Positions 17,580 to 27,240 of a stretch of 64,000 bases of DNA are shown here, one piece after another. Position 1 is the stretch's first letter; every line of letters begins with the position of its first letter. Location of the stretch: assembly GCA_001421175.1 (NCBI GenBank), contig LJKL01000016.1:62001-126000 (forward strand), in the 5' to 3' direction. Source of the stretch: Methanomassiliicoccales archaeon RumEn M2. Its GTDB lineage: Archaea > Thermoplasmatota > Thermoplasmata > Methanomassiliicoccales > Methanomethylophilaceae. The notes below the pieces were generated by a model. That model ran no database searches, had not been told where the DNA came from, and saw only the letters and a list, made by a program, of their open reading frames with translations. A program made the position numbers and the translations under genes.

Positions 17580-18905
17580 TCAGTTTCCTGCTCCCTTGAC
17601 GGAGAGAGATCCGCTGGTGACGCTGTTGCTGAAGTCGAAGACGGGGTCCACGATCAGAGTGACGGAGACGGATGCGGTGGCACCGGTCGAGGCCTGGGTC
17701 TCGGTCAGGGTGAAGGAATAGGTTCCGGCTGCCAGAGTGGTGGCGGTGGAGATCTTCTGTCCGCTGAGAGCGACCTTGTCTGCGTTGGTTCCCGTCTTGC
17801 TCAGGGTGAGGCCGAGGTTGGCCGCGCTGGGGTTGGATGCCGCTGAAACGGTGAACTCGGCGGCGGTTCCCTGCACTGCGTAGAGGGTGATCGCTCCCGC
17901 GGAGACGGTTCCTCCCACTCCGCCGGTCGCGGTGACGCTGTTGATTGCGACGTTTCCGACGACGACGGTGACGGACTTGGAGACCTGCTGTCCGGAGGTC
18001 GGGTTGACGGCCTTGTAGTCGATTGTGTAGGTCCCAGCCGCGACGGAGGAAGCGACGGTAATCTTACCGCTGGTTCCGGTGGCGGTGGACATGGTGATTC
18101 CCGATACCGAGCTGGAAGTGATGCTCCAGGTGGTGCCGGAGGTGGTGTTGGTTCCAGTCAGGGAGATGTCCTTGGCGGTTCCCTGTGCGGTGTACTGGGT
18201 GCCGATGGTGTTGAGGCTCATGGCGGAAGCAACCACGATGTTGAACGAACCCGAGAATGTCTGGGTGGGGTCGGTGGCGATGGTTCCGGTGACCTTGACG
18301 TTGTAGGTCTTGGCCTGTGCGGATGAGCTGACGGTTCCGGTGACCTTACCGTTGGTGGCGTTCACGGACAGTCCCGAGGGAAGCCCGGTTGCGGTGTAGG
18401 TGACCGTCTTGCCGTCGATGGATGCCCCGTTGATCGTGGGAACTGCATTGACAGATCCGCCCTGGTAGGTGCTGACGTCGGAGAATGAGATGGTAGGTAC
18501 GATGACCTTGACGGTGATCGTGGCGGTGGCGGTCTGGCTGACTCCCGAGGTGGTGGTGGCCTTGACCTTCACGTAGACGGTGGACGCGGAGGTGTTGTCC
18601 GCGACGGAAATGGAAACGGTCTTGTTCGCAACCGAGGCGGTGACTCCGCCGGCGGTCGAGGAAGACGAGAACGTTCCGGGTGTGGTCGATGTGCTGGCAT
18701 TGACGGTCAGGGAGACCCTGGACGCGTCGATATTGAATGTCGGTGTCCACGTGTAGGTGTCCCCGGGCCTGAGATAGATGGTTCCGTCCCCGGTCGCCGC
18801 ATCGGAATCTTCGGTGAAGACCATGGGCGACACGCAGACGGCCAGCATCAGAGCTGCGGCGACAACGGAGAGGACTCCGATATGCTTGCTTTTGATGGCA
18901 GTCAT
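17580..18905 (-). CDS. Ser/Thr-rich secreted protein with putative Ig-like domains
   Basis: A 441-aa exported protein. It has a signal peptide (IGVLSVVAAALMLAVCVSP), then a long Ser/Thr/Gly-rich chain with repeated beta-sandwich-like units, for example ISFSDVSTYQGGSVNAVPTI and GLPSGLSVNATNGKVTGTV. The second is the He_PIG type (putative Ig domain). No C-terminal anchor is evident. It probably forms part of the cell coat or an adhesin with its two neighbours in the same orientation. Low-complexity composition makes finer assignment unsafe. Confidence 0.7.
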   Translation of the reverse strand: MTAIKSKHIGVLSVVAAALMLAVCVSPMVFTEDSDAATGDGTIYLRPGDTYTWTPTFNIDASRVSLTVNASTSTTPGTFSSSSTAGGVTASVANKTVSISVADNTSASTVYVKVKATTTSGVSQTATATITVKVIVPTISFSDVSTYQGGSVNAVPTINGASIDGKTVTYTATGLPSGLSVNATNGKVTGTVSSSAQAKTYNVKVTGTIATDPTQTFSGSFNIVVASAMSLNTIGTQYTAQGTAKDISLTGTNTTSGTTWSITSSSVSGITMSTATGTSGKITVASSVAAGTYTIDYKAVNPTSGQQVSKSVTVVVGNVAINSVTATGGVGGTVSAGAITLYAVQGTAAEFTVSAASNPSAANLGLTLSKTGTNADKVALSGQKISTATTLAAGTYSFTLTETQASTGATASVSVTLIVDPVFDFSNSVTSGSLSVKGAGN

Positions 18906-18924
18906 GTTATCAAATCCTTCGGGT

Positions 18925-19704
18925 TCAGGTCCCCGCGACCCTCTGGATCATATTCCTGTACGATGCGACGATGCCGTTGGCGTATCCCATCAGCTCAGAT
19001 GTTTCTCCGGGGAAGTAGACGGTGGGAACACCGTTGCTGTCCCCGAATCCGGGCTTCATGAGATCGTCGGACGCGGTCTCGCAGTACAAATAATCCGGAG
19101 CAGGTTGGTCTCCCTGCCTTACCCCGACGGCCTCGTGCCCGTCGTAGTCCAGCAATACCGAGTCGTAGCCCATCGCACCCAGAATCGACATCAGAAGAAC
19201 GGAGGTATCCTCGCAGTCCCCCTTGTGGAAGTGTAACGTTTCACAGGGAGTTGCCCAGAACTCGTGGCATCCGTAAAGTGCCTGGTCGGAGGTGTAACGG
19301 ATCGCGGACTGGACGAAGTACAGCGCGGCAGTGATCTTCAGGTAGTCGGAGTAACCCTCGGTCTTGAAGAGGATGTGTTCCGCGACCTGAATCACGCAGG
19401 GGTCTTCTGAATCGACGAGAAGAATCGGAACGGGAACGAACACCGTGGGTACACGGAGAATGTCACTCTTGTCGTGGGTTGGGATGTCCAGTTCCAATCT
19501 TTCATTGGTATACGATGAGCCGTCGGACGTGGGACACTTCCACAGATAGACTTCCCCGGGATCGGAGACGTTCTCGGCGTGGTGCAGTGCCTCGTCCGGG
19601 GTGACCGGTATCTCGAACATGAGAACGGCACCGAAGCTGGCGAGGGCCAGCAGGGAGATGGCGGCAACCGCGGTTATAGATCTCAGGGGAATACCCCCTG
19701 ACAC
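18925..19704 (-). CDS. Membrane-anchored transglutaminase-like protein
   Basis: A 259-aa protein with one N-terminal hydrophobic helix (SITAVAAISLLALASFGAVL), so it faces the outside. The rest has the transglutaminase-like fold signature: Cys164 in HKGDCEDTSVLL, His190 in DYDGHEAVGV, and an acidic residue after YLYC. This gives the Cys-His-Asp/Glu triad order. Archaeal members are proposed proteases or cross-linkers. It is the first gene of a three-gene unit with two surface proteins, so a role in processing or linking them is plausible but inferred. Confidence 0.75.
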   Translation of the reverse strand: MSGGIPLRSITAVAAISLLALASFGAVLMFEIPVTPDEALHHAENVSDPGEVYLWKCPTSDGSSYTNERLELDIPTHDKSDILRVPTVFVPVPILLVDSEDPCVIQVAEHILFKTEGYSDYLKITAALYFVQSAIRYTSDQALYGCHEFWATPCETLHFHKGDCEDTSVLLMSILGAMGYDSVLLDYDGHEAVGVRQGDQPAPDYLYCETASDDLMKPGFGDSNGVPTVYFPGETSELMGYANGIVASYRNMIQRVAGT

Positions 19705-19835
19705 AGAAACTTGGGAAGATCCGGTGCGGTCGCCTTGGAACGTGTACCGTAACCGTCAGGGCTTGCGTCATAACAGAAGCGGCAGGGACGTTCCATGAGT
19801 TACGACACGGTAAGTTAGGATATGAACGTCCGAAA

Positions 19836-19895
19836 ATGCGTCATGCGTGCGTAACGTGTGAGCGTTACGCGTGTGATGCGTGCGTCACGCGATGC
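19836..19895. repeat. Cluster of GCGT-rich direct and inverted repeats
   Basis: Inverted repeat GCGTAACG (19849-19856) and CGTTACGC (19863-19870) with a six-base loop, flanked by two copies of ATGCGTGCGT and a short inverted repeat GCGTG-CGT-CACGC. It lies in the 293-base gap before the transglutaminase unit and could be an operator or a protein-binding array. The rest of the gap shows only a TATA-like TTTATATT (near 19967) for the small gene downstream. Confidence 0.45.
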
Positions 19896-19997
19896 AAAAG
19901 CAAAGGGAGAAATAGGCGCAGGTTGGCATCATTCGGAAAGCTAACTTGTTACATGTAGTACCCGCCTTTATATTCCGGATACTGGCCTTATGTAACC

Positions 19998-20180
19998 ATG
20001 TCTTACAACATAATCGGAAAGACTGAGCTCGAATACGAATTCCTCTTCAACCTCAGGGATCAGACGCTGCTGTTCCTCAGGATGTGCCCGGAGAACAACG
20101 GGTACGCGGGAGAGATACTGGCAAGGCTGGAGGAGATGGTGGATATCCTCGGAAGGAGATTGGAGAAGGAGGAGGATTGA
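19998..20180 (+). CDS. Small hypothetical protein
   Basis: A 60-aa acidic, helical protein (SYNIIGKTELEYEFLFNLRD, ending RRLEKEED). A TATA-like box lies about 28 bases upstream. I do not recognise it. It stands alone on the + strand between two minus-strand units. Confidence 0.5.
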   Translation: MSYNIIGKTELEYEFLFNLRDQTLLFLRMCPENNGYAGEILARLEEMVDILGRRLEKEED

Positions 20181-20188
20181 AGAACTTT

Positions 20189-20896
20189 TCAACTTAAGCA
20201 ATTGAATGCGCTCTTTGCTTTCTCCAGTTGTTGAATGGTATTGATGTTGAATTCTTCTTCAGCCACCGTGAATGAAACGACTTTATGTCCGTTTTCGATT
20301 GCGTGGTTGAAGAGATCAACTATATCCTTCTTTCCTGAATCGAGGTTCGGTAGCAATTCGAAAATTTCTTTCTTTATGATGTAGTATCCAGTCCCGCGAT
20401 CTCTGTTGAAGATATCTTTGGGTTTCTCAATAAAGAGATCAACATATCCACCATCGTAGTGAAGGGTGTATGCATCCTTGATGTATACCTCATCCGAATC
20501 TGGAATTATCCCAACGGATATTCCGACATCCTTGGCATTGTAGTCCTCTATCATCGACTTTATTCTGTTTCCGATGATGAATTCGTCACCAAGAACCAAG
20601 AACACGTCATCGTGAATATTCGACATCGCCAGCCTTACCGCATCCAATGTCCCGGAAGCAACATTCTGCCGCACATACGTGACACGATTGGAATAACCCG
20701 ATTGAGCAATATCCTCTCTGATATCGTTTTCAGCCTTTCCGACAACTACAACAAATCTATCCACGTAGGCAGACAAGAGGTCCATGTTTCTGACTAAGAG
20801 GGATTTGCCGCCAATTGGTATGAGAACTTTGCTAGGATAATCGAGATAGTCTGCAATCCGCGTATTGTTTCCAGCAACAAGAATTAATCCGATCAT
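20189..20896 (-). CDS. Nucleotidyltransferase (sugar-phosphate NTP transferase family)
   Basis: A 235-aa GT-A-fold nucleotidyltransferase. The N-terminus MIGLILVAGNNTRI is a variant of the LAAGxGTR motif and is followed by SKVLIPIGGKSLLVRN; a central VLGDEFIIG supplies the metal-binding Asp. Members join NTPs to sugar-1-phosphates or similar alcohols. It is the last gene of the 11-gene operon and overlaps the radical SAM gene by four bases. The altered first motif (Asn for Gly) may mean an unusual donor or substrate. A role in making an activated sugar or head group is inference. Confidence 0.8.
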   Translation of the reverse strand: MIGLILVAGNNTRIADYLDYPSKVLIPIGGKSLLVRNMDLLSAYVDRFVVVVGKAENDIREDIAQSGYSNRVTYVRQNVASGTLDAVRLAMSNIHDDVFLVLGDEFIIGNRIKSMIEDYNAKDVGISVGIIPDSDEVYIKDAYTLHYDGGYVDLFIEKPKDIFNRDRGTGYYIIKKEIFELLPNLDSGKKDIVDLFNHAIENGHKVVSFTVAEEEFNINTIQQLEKAKSAFNCLS

Positions 20897-21843
20897 ATGA
20901 AACCTTGATTTTTACAGCCTTTGTTGATCTGTTCTATAAGCTTGTTCGGACCGGTCAGTCTGCAAGGCACCGCACATTTGTCCATATCGTAATCGACTCT
21001 GCGGTTCTTCTCAAGGATGTCGGGGTCCATCACATTTCCCAGATAATCGTTCGGCCTATAGCAGCAGACCATGACGTCACCATTCCAATCTATGGCCATC
21101 TGGTTAGCGTGTGCATAACATTTGTCGAATTTGCAGTGAAGATTCTTCCATTTGTAGTTGTAAAGGATTCTTTTGTCCTTGGAAGCGAGCGATTGTATGA
21201 GATTGTTGAGATCCTCTATGTCCGAATCCCTGTTTTCGTAAAACGCTCCTTTTAAGGTCTCGAAGGGCTTTATCTGGATGTAATCCACTTCCAGATCGGA
21301 ATTCCCATCGTAGAACGGTTCTATCTCCGCTATGTCTTCGACCACGAGTTGTATGCCCACTTCGGTAGATGGGGAATTGTCCCTCTTCCACTGAATGTAT
21401 CTCTTTATGTTCTCTCTCGTTACGTTGTATCTCTCAACGCCTCTCTTCTTTTTGTATGATGCTTCATCCCACGCATCGAGGCTGATTCTGAGTACTTCCG
21501 GCCTTATCTCGTGATACACGTTCCAATTTGTGAGAAGGATGTATGGGATATCGATCTGATTGAGATAGTCCATCATCTCCTTGAAATCGGGACATATCGT
21601 AGGTTCTCCTCCGCCCTCAATAACGATTCCACGAACATCGAATTCTTTCAAACGATCTGCGTATCTTTTGAAATCGGCCAGTTTGATGTTGTTTCCTTTC
21701 CTTTCCTTCTGTCTTCCGTACGAACAGTATCCGCATTTGTTGTTGCACACGTCATTGATGAACCAATTCACCGTTACCGGTGTTTTATCAAGAACTTTAT
21801 CGAGATTGTAAATCAACTTGTCTGGTGCTACGTTATCTGCCAT
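20893..21843 (-). CDS. Radical SAM/SPASM-type protein
   Basis: A 316-aa protein. Cys33, Cys37 and Cys40 (CNNKCGYC) bind the radical SAM cluster, EGGGEPT is the GGE motif, and LRISLDAWDE follows. C-terminal cysteines (CKFDKCYAH, MVCCYRPNDYLGN, KCAVPC) form a SPASM-like auxiliary cluster region. Related enzymes modify peptides or small molecules or act in cell-envelope sugar pathways. The start at 21843 (MADNVAPDK) is used because earlier codons overlap the preceding LRR gene. Coupled to the nucleotidyltransferase; the substrate is unknown. Confidence 0.82.
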   Translation of the reverse strand: MADNVAPDKLIYNLDKVLDKTPVTVNWFINDVCNNKCGYCSYGRQKERKGNNIKLADFKRYADRLKEFDVRGIVIEGGGEPTICPDFKEMMDYLNQIDIPYILLTNWNVYHEIRPEVLRISLDAWDEASYKKKRGVERYNVTRENIKRYIQWKRDNSPSTEVGIQLVVEDIAEIEPFYDGNSDLEVDYIQIKPFETLKGAFYENRDSDIEDLNNLIQSLASKDKRILYNYKWKNLHCKFDKCYAHANQMAIDWNGDVMVCCYRPNDYLGNVMDPDILEKNRRVDYDMDKCAVPCRLTGPNKLIEQINKGCKNQGFI

Positions 21844-21875
21844 CTTTTCACTACCTGGGAGGATTATTGTGTTTT

Positions 21876-23938
21876 TTAACTGCTGTCTTTCGGGACGGAT
21901 TGCCCTTTCATTGTCTTGAGGGCTGATGCAAAATCCCTCCATATTTTCATCTTGTAATACCGATCTAACAAATTTTCGGGAACATAGAAGGACTTGGACG
22001 GATGAGTCGAATAAAAAGCGTTAGCACCGAATTCAATGGGATTATCCGACTCGATAATTATCGATTTTAGCTCGTTACAGTATCTGAATGCATTCATTCC
22101 GATGTAACTGACGGTATCTGGCAGGGTTATTGTAGTGATACAATCGCAGTATGCAAAGGCCCAATCGCCTATGGTTTTGACTTTATTGAGATGCACATCC
22201 GAAAGCGAACCGTTGTTGTAGAAGCACCACCTACCGAATCTGTCCACATCGTTTAATGTCAGATTCCGCAGGGATTGGCAATTCCTGCAAAATCATCACA
22301 GATGTCCCCATTGACGGTAAGTTTGACAAGTCCATCAGGAGATCTGCCGAAGTACCACCTTACTTTGTCTTTTCCCGATACTGACATCTCTGAAACGGAA
22401 TCACACTCGAACAGTATGCTCCGACCGATGGCCGGAACGCCTCCTATCGATACTCTGGTCAATTCTTTACAGCTGATGAATGCGTAATCGCCTATGGATT
22501 TTGAACGGACATTTATCTCCCTCACACAAGTCCTGCCAAATGAACAACTTCCTACCGATTCTACATCTGCAATATCGATATCAGCCAGGTTGATACAGTT
22601 CCAGAACGCACCCTTCCCCACTACTTCCAGAGAATTGACCTCTAGAAGTGAACTGCAGAATGCAAATGAGCATGCATTCGCGATAGTAACCGAGATCCGT
22701 GTAAGCGAATCACACCCAAAGAATGCGAATTTATCCGCTACAGATATGCGATTGGTAAACCTCAGCCTTCTACAACCAAAGAATGTAAAAGCCGGAACGT
22801 CCGTCAGATTCGCATTTACTTTCACCAGCTCGCGGCAGTTGTAGAATACTCCTTCGTCCAGTTTCACTGATTTGGGTAGCGTCACTTCAACGATCTCGGT
22901 ATCTGAAAATGAGTAAGGGGCCAGTGTCTCTACATCATCAGGAACGTTCACAATTTGGCCGTTGCCTTTGTACTTGTACAGCACTCTACCCAGGACTGCG
23001 AAATCCCCCTGATGGTCAATCCATTCAGTCCCGTAGAATGCGCTGTTCCCGATGTGTTCGATATTGTCTCCCCCTTCGATGTTCGAAAGCAGGGATGCAC
23101 CGAGGAACGCATGGTCACCGATGTATCTCAAACTCTTGGGCAAAACGATGCTCTTGAGTCCCGAACATTTGGAAAAGGCATAATCGCCTATCATCGATAC
23201 AGAATCCGGTATCTCGATGGAGTCGATTTCTTTCCTATCATGGAACGCACCGCTGGCAATGATTGTGACGGGATACCTCTCGATTTCACTCGGTATTCTG
23301 TGGAAAGACATCTTCTTGCCTTCCACGGTCAAACCCTTGATCTCAACGATTCCGTTCTTCACATTGTATTTGAATTCTTCAAAGACGCCGAATGTAGTTG
23401 TCTCGTATTTGATGTTCGAATCGTTCTTTTCAGAGAGGACGACGATTTTGCAGAAGTTACATCCGGTATCGAACATCTTCTCGTAGATGTATGGAGGTGT
23501 CGATGAAGAGGAGATTACCTTTACGTGGTCGTGATTGTTCTTTACATACTCCATGAACCCGTACCAGTCATCAATCAACTGGATCTCATTGACCAGCAAA
23601 TACAGGGTTTGGGAATCGGGTCTATCGGCCACGAATTTTGAGACTATTTCTACGGGATTCAGTTCCTTTATCAGTGGACATTCGTAGTCAAGATAGAGCA
23701 TATCGTCCTTGGAGACTCCGCGCAGCTGCAAATCCTTGAAGATCCTCCCGATCATGTCCTTTTTGCGGAGACCGGTCTTGCCTGCAAGTATCACATAATT
23801 GTTAACACTCTCATTGAAAAAGAGTTCCTGGACCTCATTGTAATCGTAGGCGAATGCTCTATCCGAGAAGTCGATGTCATCAATCTCATCGATGATGTTT
23901 AGCGATCTGATGTAATCGTAGATATATTGCCGCATCAT
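21876..23938 (-). CDS. P-loop-like (AAA_14-type) protein fused to BspA-type LRRs; one apparent frameshift
   Basis: About 687 aa when the short A4 run at 22289-22292 is read as five; the two frames otherwise abut in mid-repeat (DDF-CRNCQSLRNLTLNDVDRF). Residues 1-165 resemble AAA_14 ATPases: a hydrophobic strand before LAGKTGLRKKD where Walker A should be, a Walker-B-like LYLLVNEIQLIDDW and a sensor-like VISSSS. Walker A lacks the canonical GKT/S spacing and Walker B has Asn for Asp, so ATP hydrolysis is doubtful. From about residue 225 onward there are LRR_5 repeats. There is no signal peptide, so the protein is likely cytoplasmic. The architecture (NTPase-like domain plus LRR sensor) recalls NLR/STAND proteins. 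Confidence 0.72.
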
Positions 23939-24607
23939 GGAAGCACTCTTATTATTCTGAATACCGAATGGAATTGTCCGAGATCCCTATCCAGATGGTA
24001 ATGTCCGAAGAACCATTCGGAGTAATCGTTGTCTGTCGATACGCGTGTGAGATAGTCGTTCAGTTCTTTTTCCTCTTCAACTGGTATTTTCCCCAATCTG
24101 GAAGCTATTTCAGTTGGTGCAACGTGTGTGATTATGTAATCGACCTTGTTCCCGATCAAACGAAGATTCTCTGTCCCGTTTTCATATTCGGTCTCATTCG
24201 GCATTTCACGTTCCCAGATGAATACCGGCGAAGTACCGTCTTTCTTCTTAGCGGAATAACCTCCCCCAAACACAAAAAAATGTTCTGCTCTCTATTGTAT
24301 AGGTTTCTCCACGCATCAGATGTACGATGTTGTTGGAAACCTTGTGTGCCCTGCCACCATACACATTAATAACGGGCATTGAATCCAGAAGGTCGAAATT
24401 CTCGTGATTTCCATCGAGGAAAAGAACGGTACAGGGCAAATTGTCATAGAATTTCTTGACCCCCTGGTGTTCGTTTTCATCCCAAACGATTCCGGCATCA
24501 CCGAGGATTATCAAATGGTCCTTATCCGTCAGATCGATTTTTGATAACTCGCCCGACAGCCATTCAAGACCCAGGTGCCCATGTATGTCTGATGTCAGGA
24601 TAATCAT
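23935..24607 (-). CDS. Metallophosphoesterase; one apparent frameshift
   Basis: About 223 aa after removing one A from the A7 run at 24274-24280, which restores TFFVFGGGYSAKKK. Calcineurin-like motifs: TSDIHGH at the N-terminus, ILGDAGIVWDEN, DGNHENFD, THVAP and GHYH. It therefore has a full set of two-metal ligands. The family cleaves phosphomonoesters or diesters of nucleotides, nucleic acids or proteins. The gene overlaps both neighbours by four bases. A second, distinct metallophosphoesterase heads the same operon. Confidence 0.82.
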
Positions 24608-27240
24608 CCTATCACGACCTTCTCAAGGTCAGGCGAAGTATGATCCAAGGCCTTGTCGCCGAATTCTGCTCCTTTCCTGTATGTTATCTTCTTAAGAACT
24701 TCACAGTAGTACATGCATTTCTCGGGGAACGACACAACATTGCCGCAATCTAGTTCTTCCAGATATTTTGAATCTGAGAACGCGCGGAATTCTACTTTGG
24801 TTACGGAATCCGGTATCACGAATCTGGTTTCAGGCCTACCTATGGAGTACTGAATCAACGTGGTCATTTCCTTATCGTAAAGGTTACCTTCCACTGAGCA
24901 GTATTTGGGATTCGCCGCTTCGACATCGATTTCAGTCAATGATGTACAGGAGCCGAATGCATAGGTCCCGATGTGCTCCGTTTTTGCAGGAACAAGGAAA
25001 CGTTCAATCTGGTCACATCCGTGGAAGGCCCATTGTCCTATCTTCTCTAGAGTATCTGGGAGACCTATCGACTCGAGTGCTTTGCAGTCATCGAATGCGC
25101 TGTCCTCGATTACCTCAAGCCCGTCGTTCAGTGTTACCTCTTTCAGATTACGGCAGTTCTGGAATGCGTGCGGAGCGATGATCTTCACAGACCTGGGTAT
25201 GGCATAGGTAGTATCCGGATTCGTAGGGGGATAGCGTATCAGTGCTGTCTTGTCTTTGTTAAACAGCACACCCCCCTCTGCCTTGAATGACTCATTCTCC
25301 TTCTCAACGAATATCTTCTTCACATGGGCTGAATAGAAGCAGTTCGGATCTATGCGCCTTATGTCCGATGAGACACAGAGACAACCGTCGAAGGTGTTCT
25401 GTTCGGAAATCTCCGTGATTTCGTCAGTATCGAGAAACGAGATACCTTTGCCACCGATCAGTTTTCCCGCATCAATCTTGTTCGCGAAAATGTCCCTCAT
25501 GGCCCTTTCTCTATCCTGTTTGAGTGCAAGAAGGTAAAGGCTCTCGGCCTCTTTGAGATCCTTTTCCACTCCGAGTCCGTTCAGATAACAATACGCCAGA
25601 TCCGTAGTTCCGTGGGAATAGTTGTTTTCACTGGCGATTTTGAAATATCTGCAGGCCTCAACGTAATCCACCGGCACTCCTTCACCCCTCATGTAGCTCT
25701 GACCGATATCTCTGATTGAATGAAGATATCCCAAATCGGCGGATTTTTTATACCAGTATGCCGAGGTCTCTTTATTCAACTCCGTCCCCTGGCCAACCAG
25801 ATACATGTATCCGAGATCACACATTGCTTCAAGAGAACCCAATTCCGCTGCCTTATGGTACAGTTCCAAGGCTTTTTCGTAATCTTTCTCTTTTCCAAGG
25901 CCGAAGGAGAACATATCCCCCAGGATGAGAGTGAATCTGGAATCTCCTGCTTCGGATTTGTGTTCGACCTCATCGATAATAGGGCAAACAAGCTCCTTCG
26001 CACGGTTCTTGTTCATGGGCACACCATTTCCCTCGAAGAAACCGAGTGCGTAGTAGAATGTCCCACGGATATTCCCCATCTCGTGGGATATCCTGAAACA
26101 ATCCTGACAGAGGCCCTTGTCCCTATAGAATCTCGGGCTGCCAAGGGTGTATTCCTTGCCCCTGTCGATCCATTGATCCGATGACAAACCCTCATAAATG
26201 CCCCTGATGTAGGATGAAAGGTACCTGGTATCGAACCTCCTGTCATATTTGGGTTCATGAACGAGTTCTTTCGAAGATATCTCGATTATGGCCGATTTCC
26301 AGACGTCCTTATTCAACGAAAGGAATGTGGATAGACCCATCTGGCTCTCTTCAGTTATATAATCCGACAAGAGGCAACTGACGCCGCTTGCCTGTGATTG
26401 TACAGATATGAAGGGGATGCCCTCATGATAGGATGGCAGCAACATCGCATACGAAACACTCAGCAGTTCCCTGACAGGAGTTCTCTTGTCAAAGAACAAT
26501 ACGTTCTTCTGACCGTTGCCCTCTACTTGTTTTTTCAGATTCTCTTCTTCCGGACCATATCCCATTACCATCAGGACATATTCATCGGAAAGATCGTTGA
26601 AGACATCGATTATGAAAGACACGTTCTTGACTTTAGTGAGTCTTCCTGAGAACAGGAAATACTTCTTGTTGCAATCCAACCCGTATTTCTCGAAACAACC
26701 TTCACAAGGTTTGCTGTAAACATCGAAATCAATCGGGAAGTTGACAACTTTCCCGTCGTTTCCGTAAAGGAATTCGCGTGAGGATTCGGAACATCCAAAC
26801 AAGTGTGTGGCATACTTTTTCACCATTCTCCGGGAGCTTTTGACCGCCATTCTCTTTCCGAACTTCAGTTGACTCCAGAGCGGTGCATTATTACATTGTG
26901 AGATTCTGGTCTGGACATTCTCCACGAAAGCCTGTTTGAGGTATATCCCATTGTTGGAAAAATAATGGCTGTGTACCGCAACTGGCTTTTCCGCCCTTAT
27001 TATTTCTCTGATCTGTTTGGCCTGTTTGAATGATCTGGCAGGACCGCTACCATCAACGATGACATCGTACACACGTCCCCCTTTGGAGATTATCTCATCT
27101 CTCAAATGAGACTCGCCAGGCGCGGTGTTGATGAAAATGAATTCGAACTCATCGCGAAGACTCTCAAAGATCATCATGTTGAATGCCGATATCCCGTTCA
27201 ATCTGAGATTACCGCCTATCACGATGACCTTCGGTTTCAT
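24604..27240 (-). CDS. Glycosyltransferase-Sel1 repeat-LRR fusion protein
   Basis: An 878-aa protein in three parts. Residues about 1-340 are a GT-B glycosyltransferase (group 1/GT4): IGGNLRLNGISAFNMM, VHSHYFSNNG, FSGRLTKVKN and PSYHEGIPFISVQSQASG. The donor-site EX7E motif has Gln instead of the second Glu. Residues about 370-590 are Sel1-like repeats (YEKALELYHKAAELGSLEAM and similar). Residues about 605-878 are LRR_5 repeats (GLPDTLEKIGQWAFHGCDQI). There is no signal peptide. This domain combination is unusual. It may glycosylate an internal target recognised by the repeats; this is inference. Confidence 0.8.
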   Translation of the reverse strand: MKPKVIVIGGNLRLNGISAFNMMIFESLRDEFEFIFINTAPGESHLRDEIISKGGRVYDVIVDGSGPARSFKQAKQIREIIRAEKPVAVHSHYFSNNGIYLKQAFVENVQTRISQCNNAPLWSQLKFGKRMAVKSSRRMVKKYATHLFGCSESSREFLYGNDGKVVNFPIDFDVYSKPCEGCFEKYGLDCNKKYFLFSGRLTKVKNVSFIIDVFNDLSDEYVLMVMGYGPEEENLKKQVEGNGQKNVLFFDKRTPVRELLSVSYAMLLPSYHEGIPFISVQSQASGVSCLLSDYITEESQMGLSTFLSLNKDVWKSAIIEISSKELVHEPKYDRRFDTRYLSSYIRGIYEGLSSDQWIDRGKEYTLGSPRFYRDKGLCQDCFRISHEMGNIRGTFYYALGFFEGNGVPMNKNRAKELVCPIIDEVEHKSEAGDSRFTLILGDMFSFGLGKEKDYEKALELYHKAAELGSLEAMCDLGYMYLVGQGTELNKETSAYWYKKSADLGYLHSIRDIGQSYMRGEGVPVDYVEACRYFKIASENNYSHGTTDLAYCYLNGLGVEKDLKEAESLYLLALKQDRERAMRDIFANKIDAGKLIGGKGISFLDTDEITEISEQNTFDGCLCVSSDIRRIDPNCFYSAHVKKIFVEKENESFKAEGGVLFNKDKTALIRYPPTNPDTTYAIPRSVKIIAPHAFQNCRNLKEVTLNDGLEVIEDSAFDDCKALESIGLPDTLEKIGQWAFHGCDQIERFLVPAKTEHIGTYAFGSCTSLTEIDVEAANPKYCSVEGNLYDKEMTTLIQYSIGRPETRFVIPDSVTKVEFRAFSDSKYLEELDCGNVVSFPEKCMYYCEVLKKITYRKGAEFGDKALDHTSPDLEKVVIG

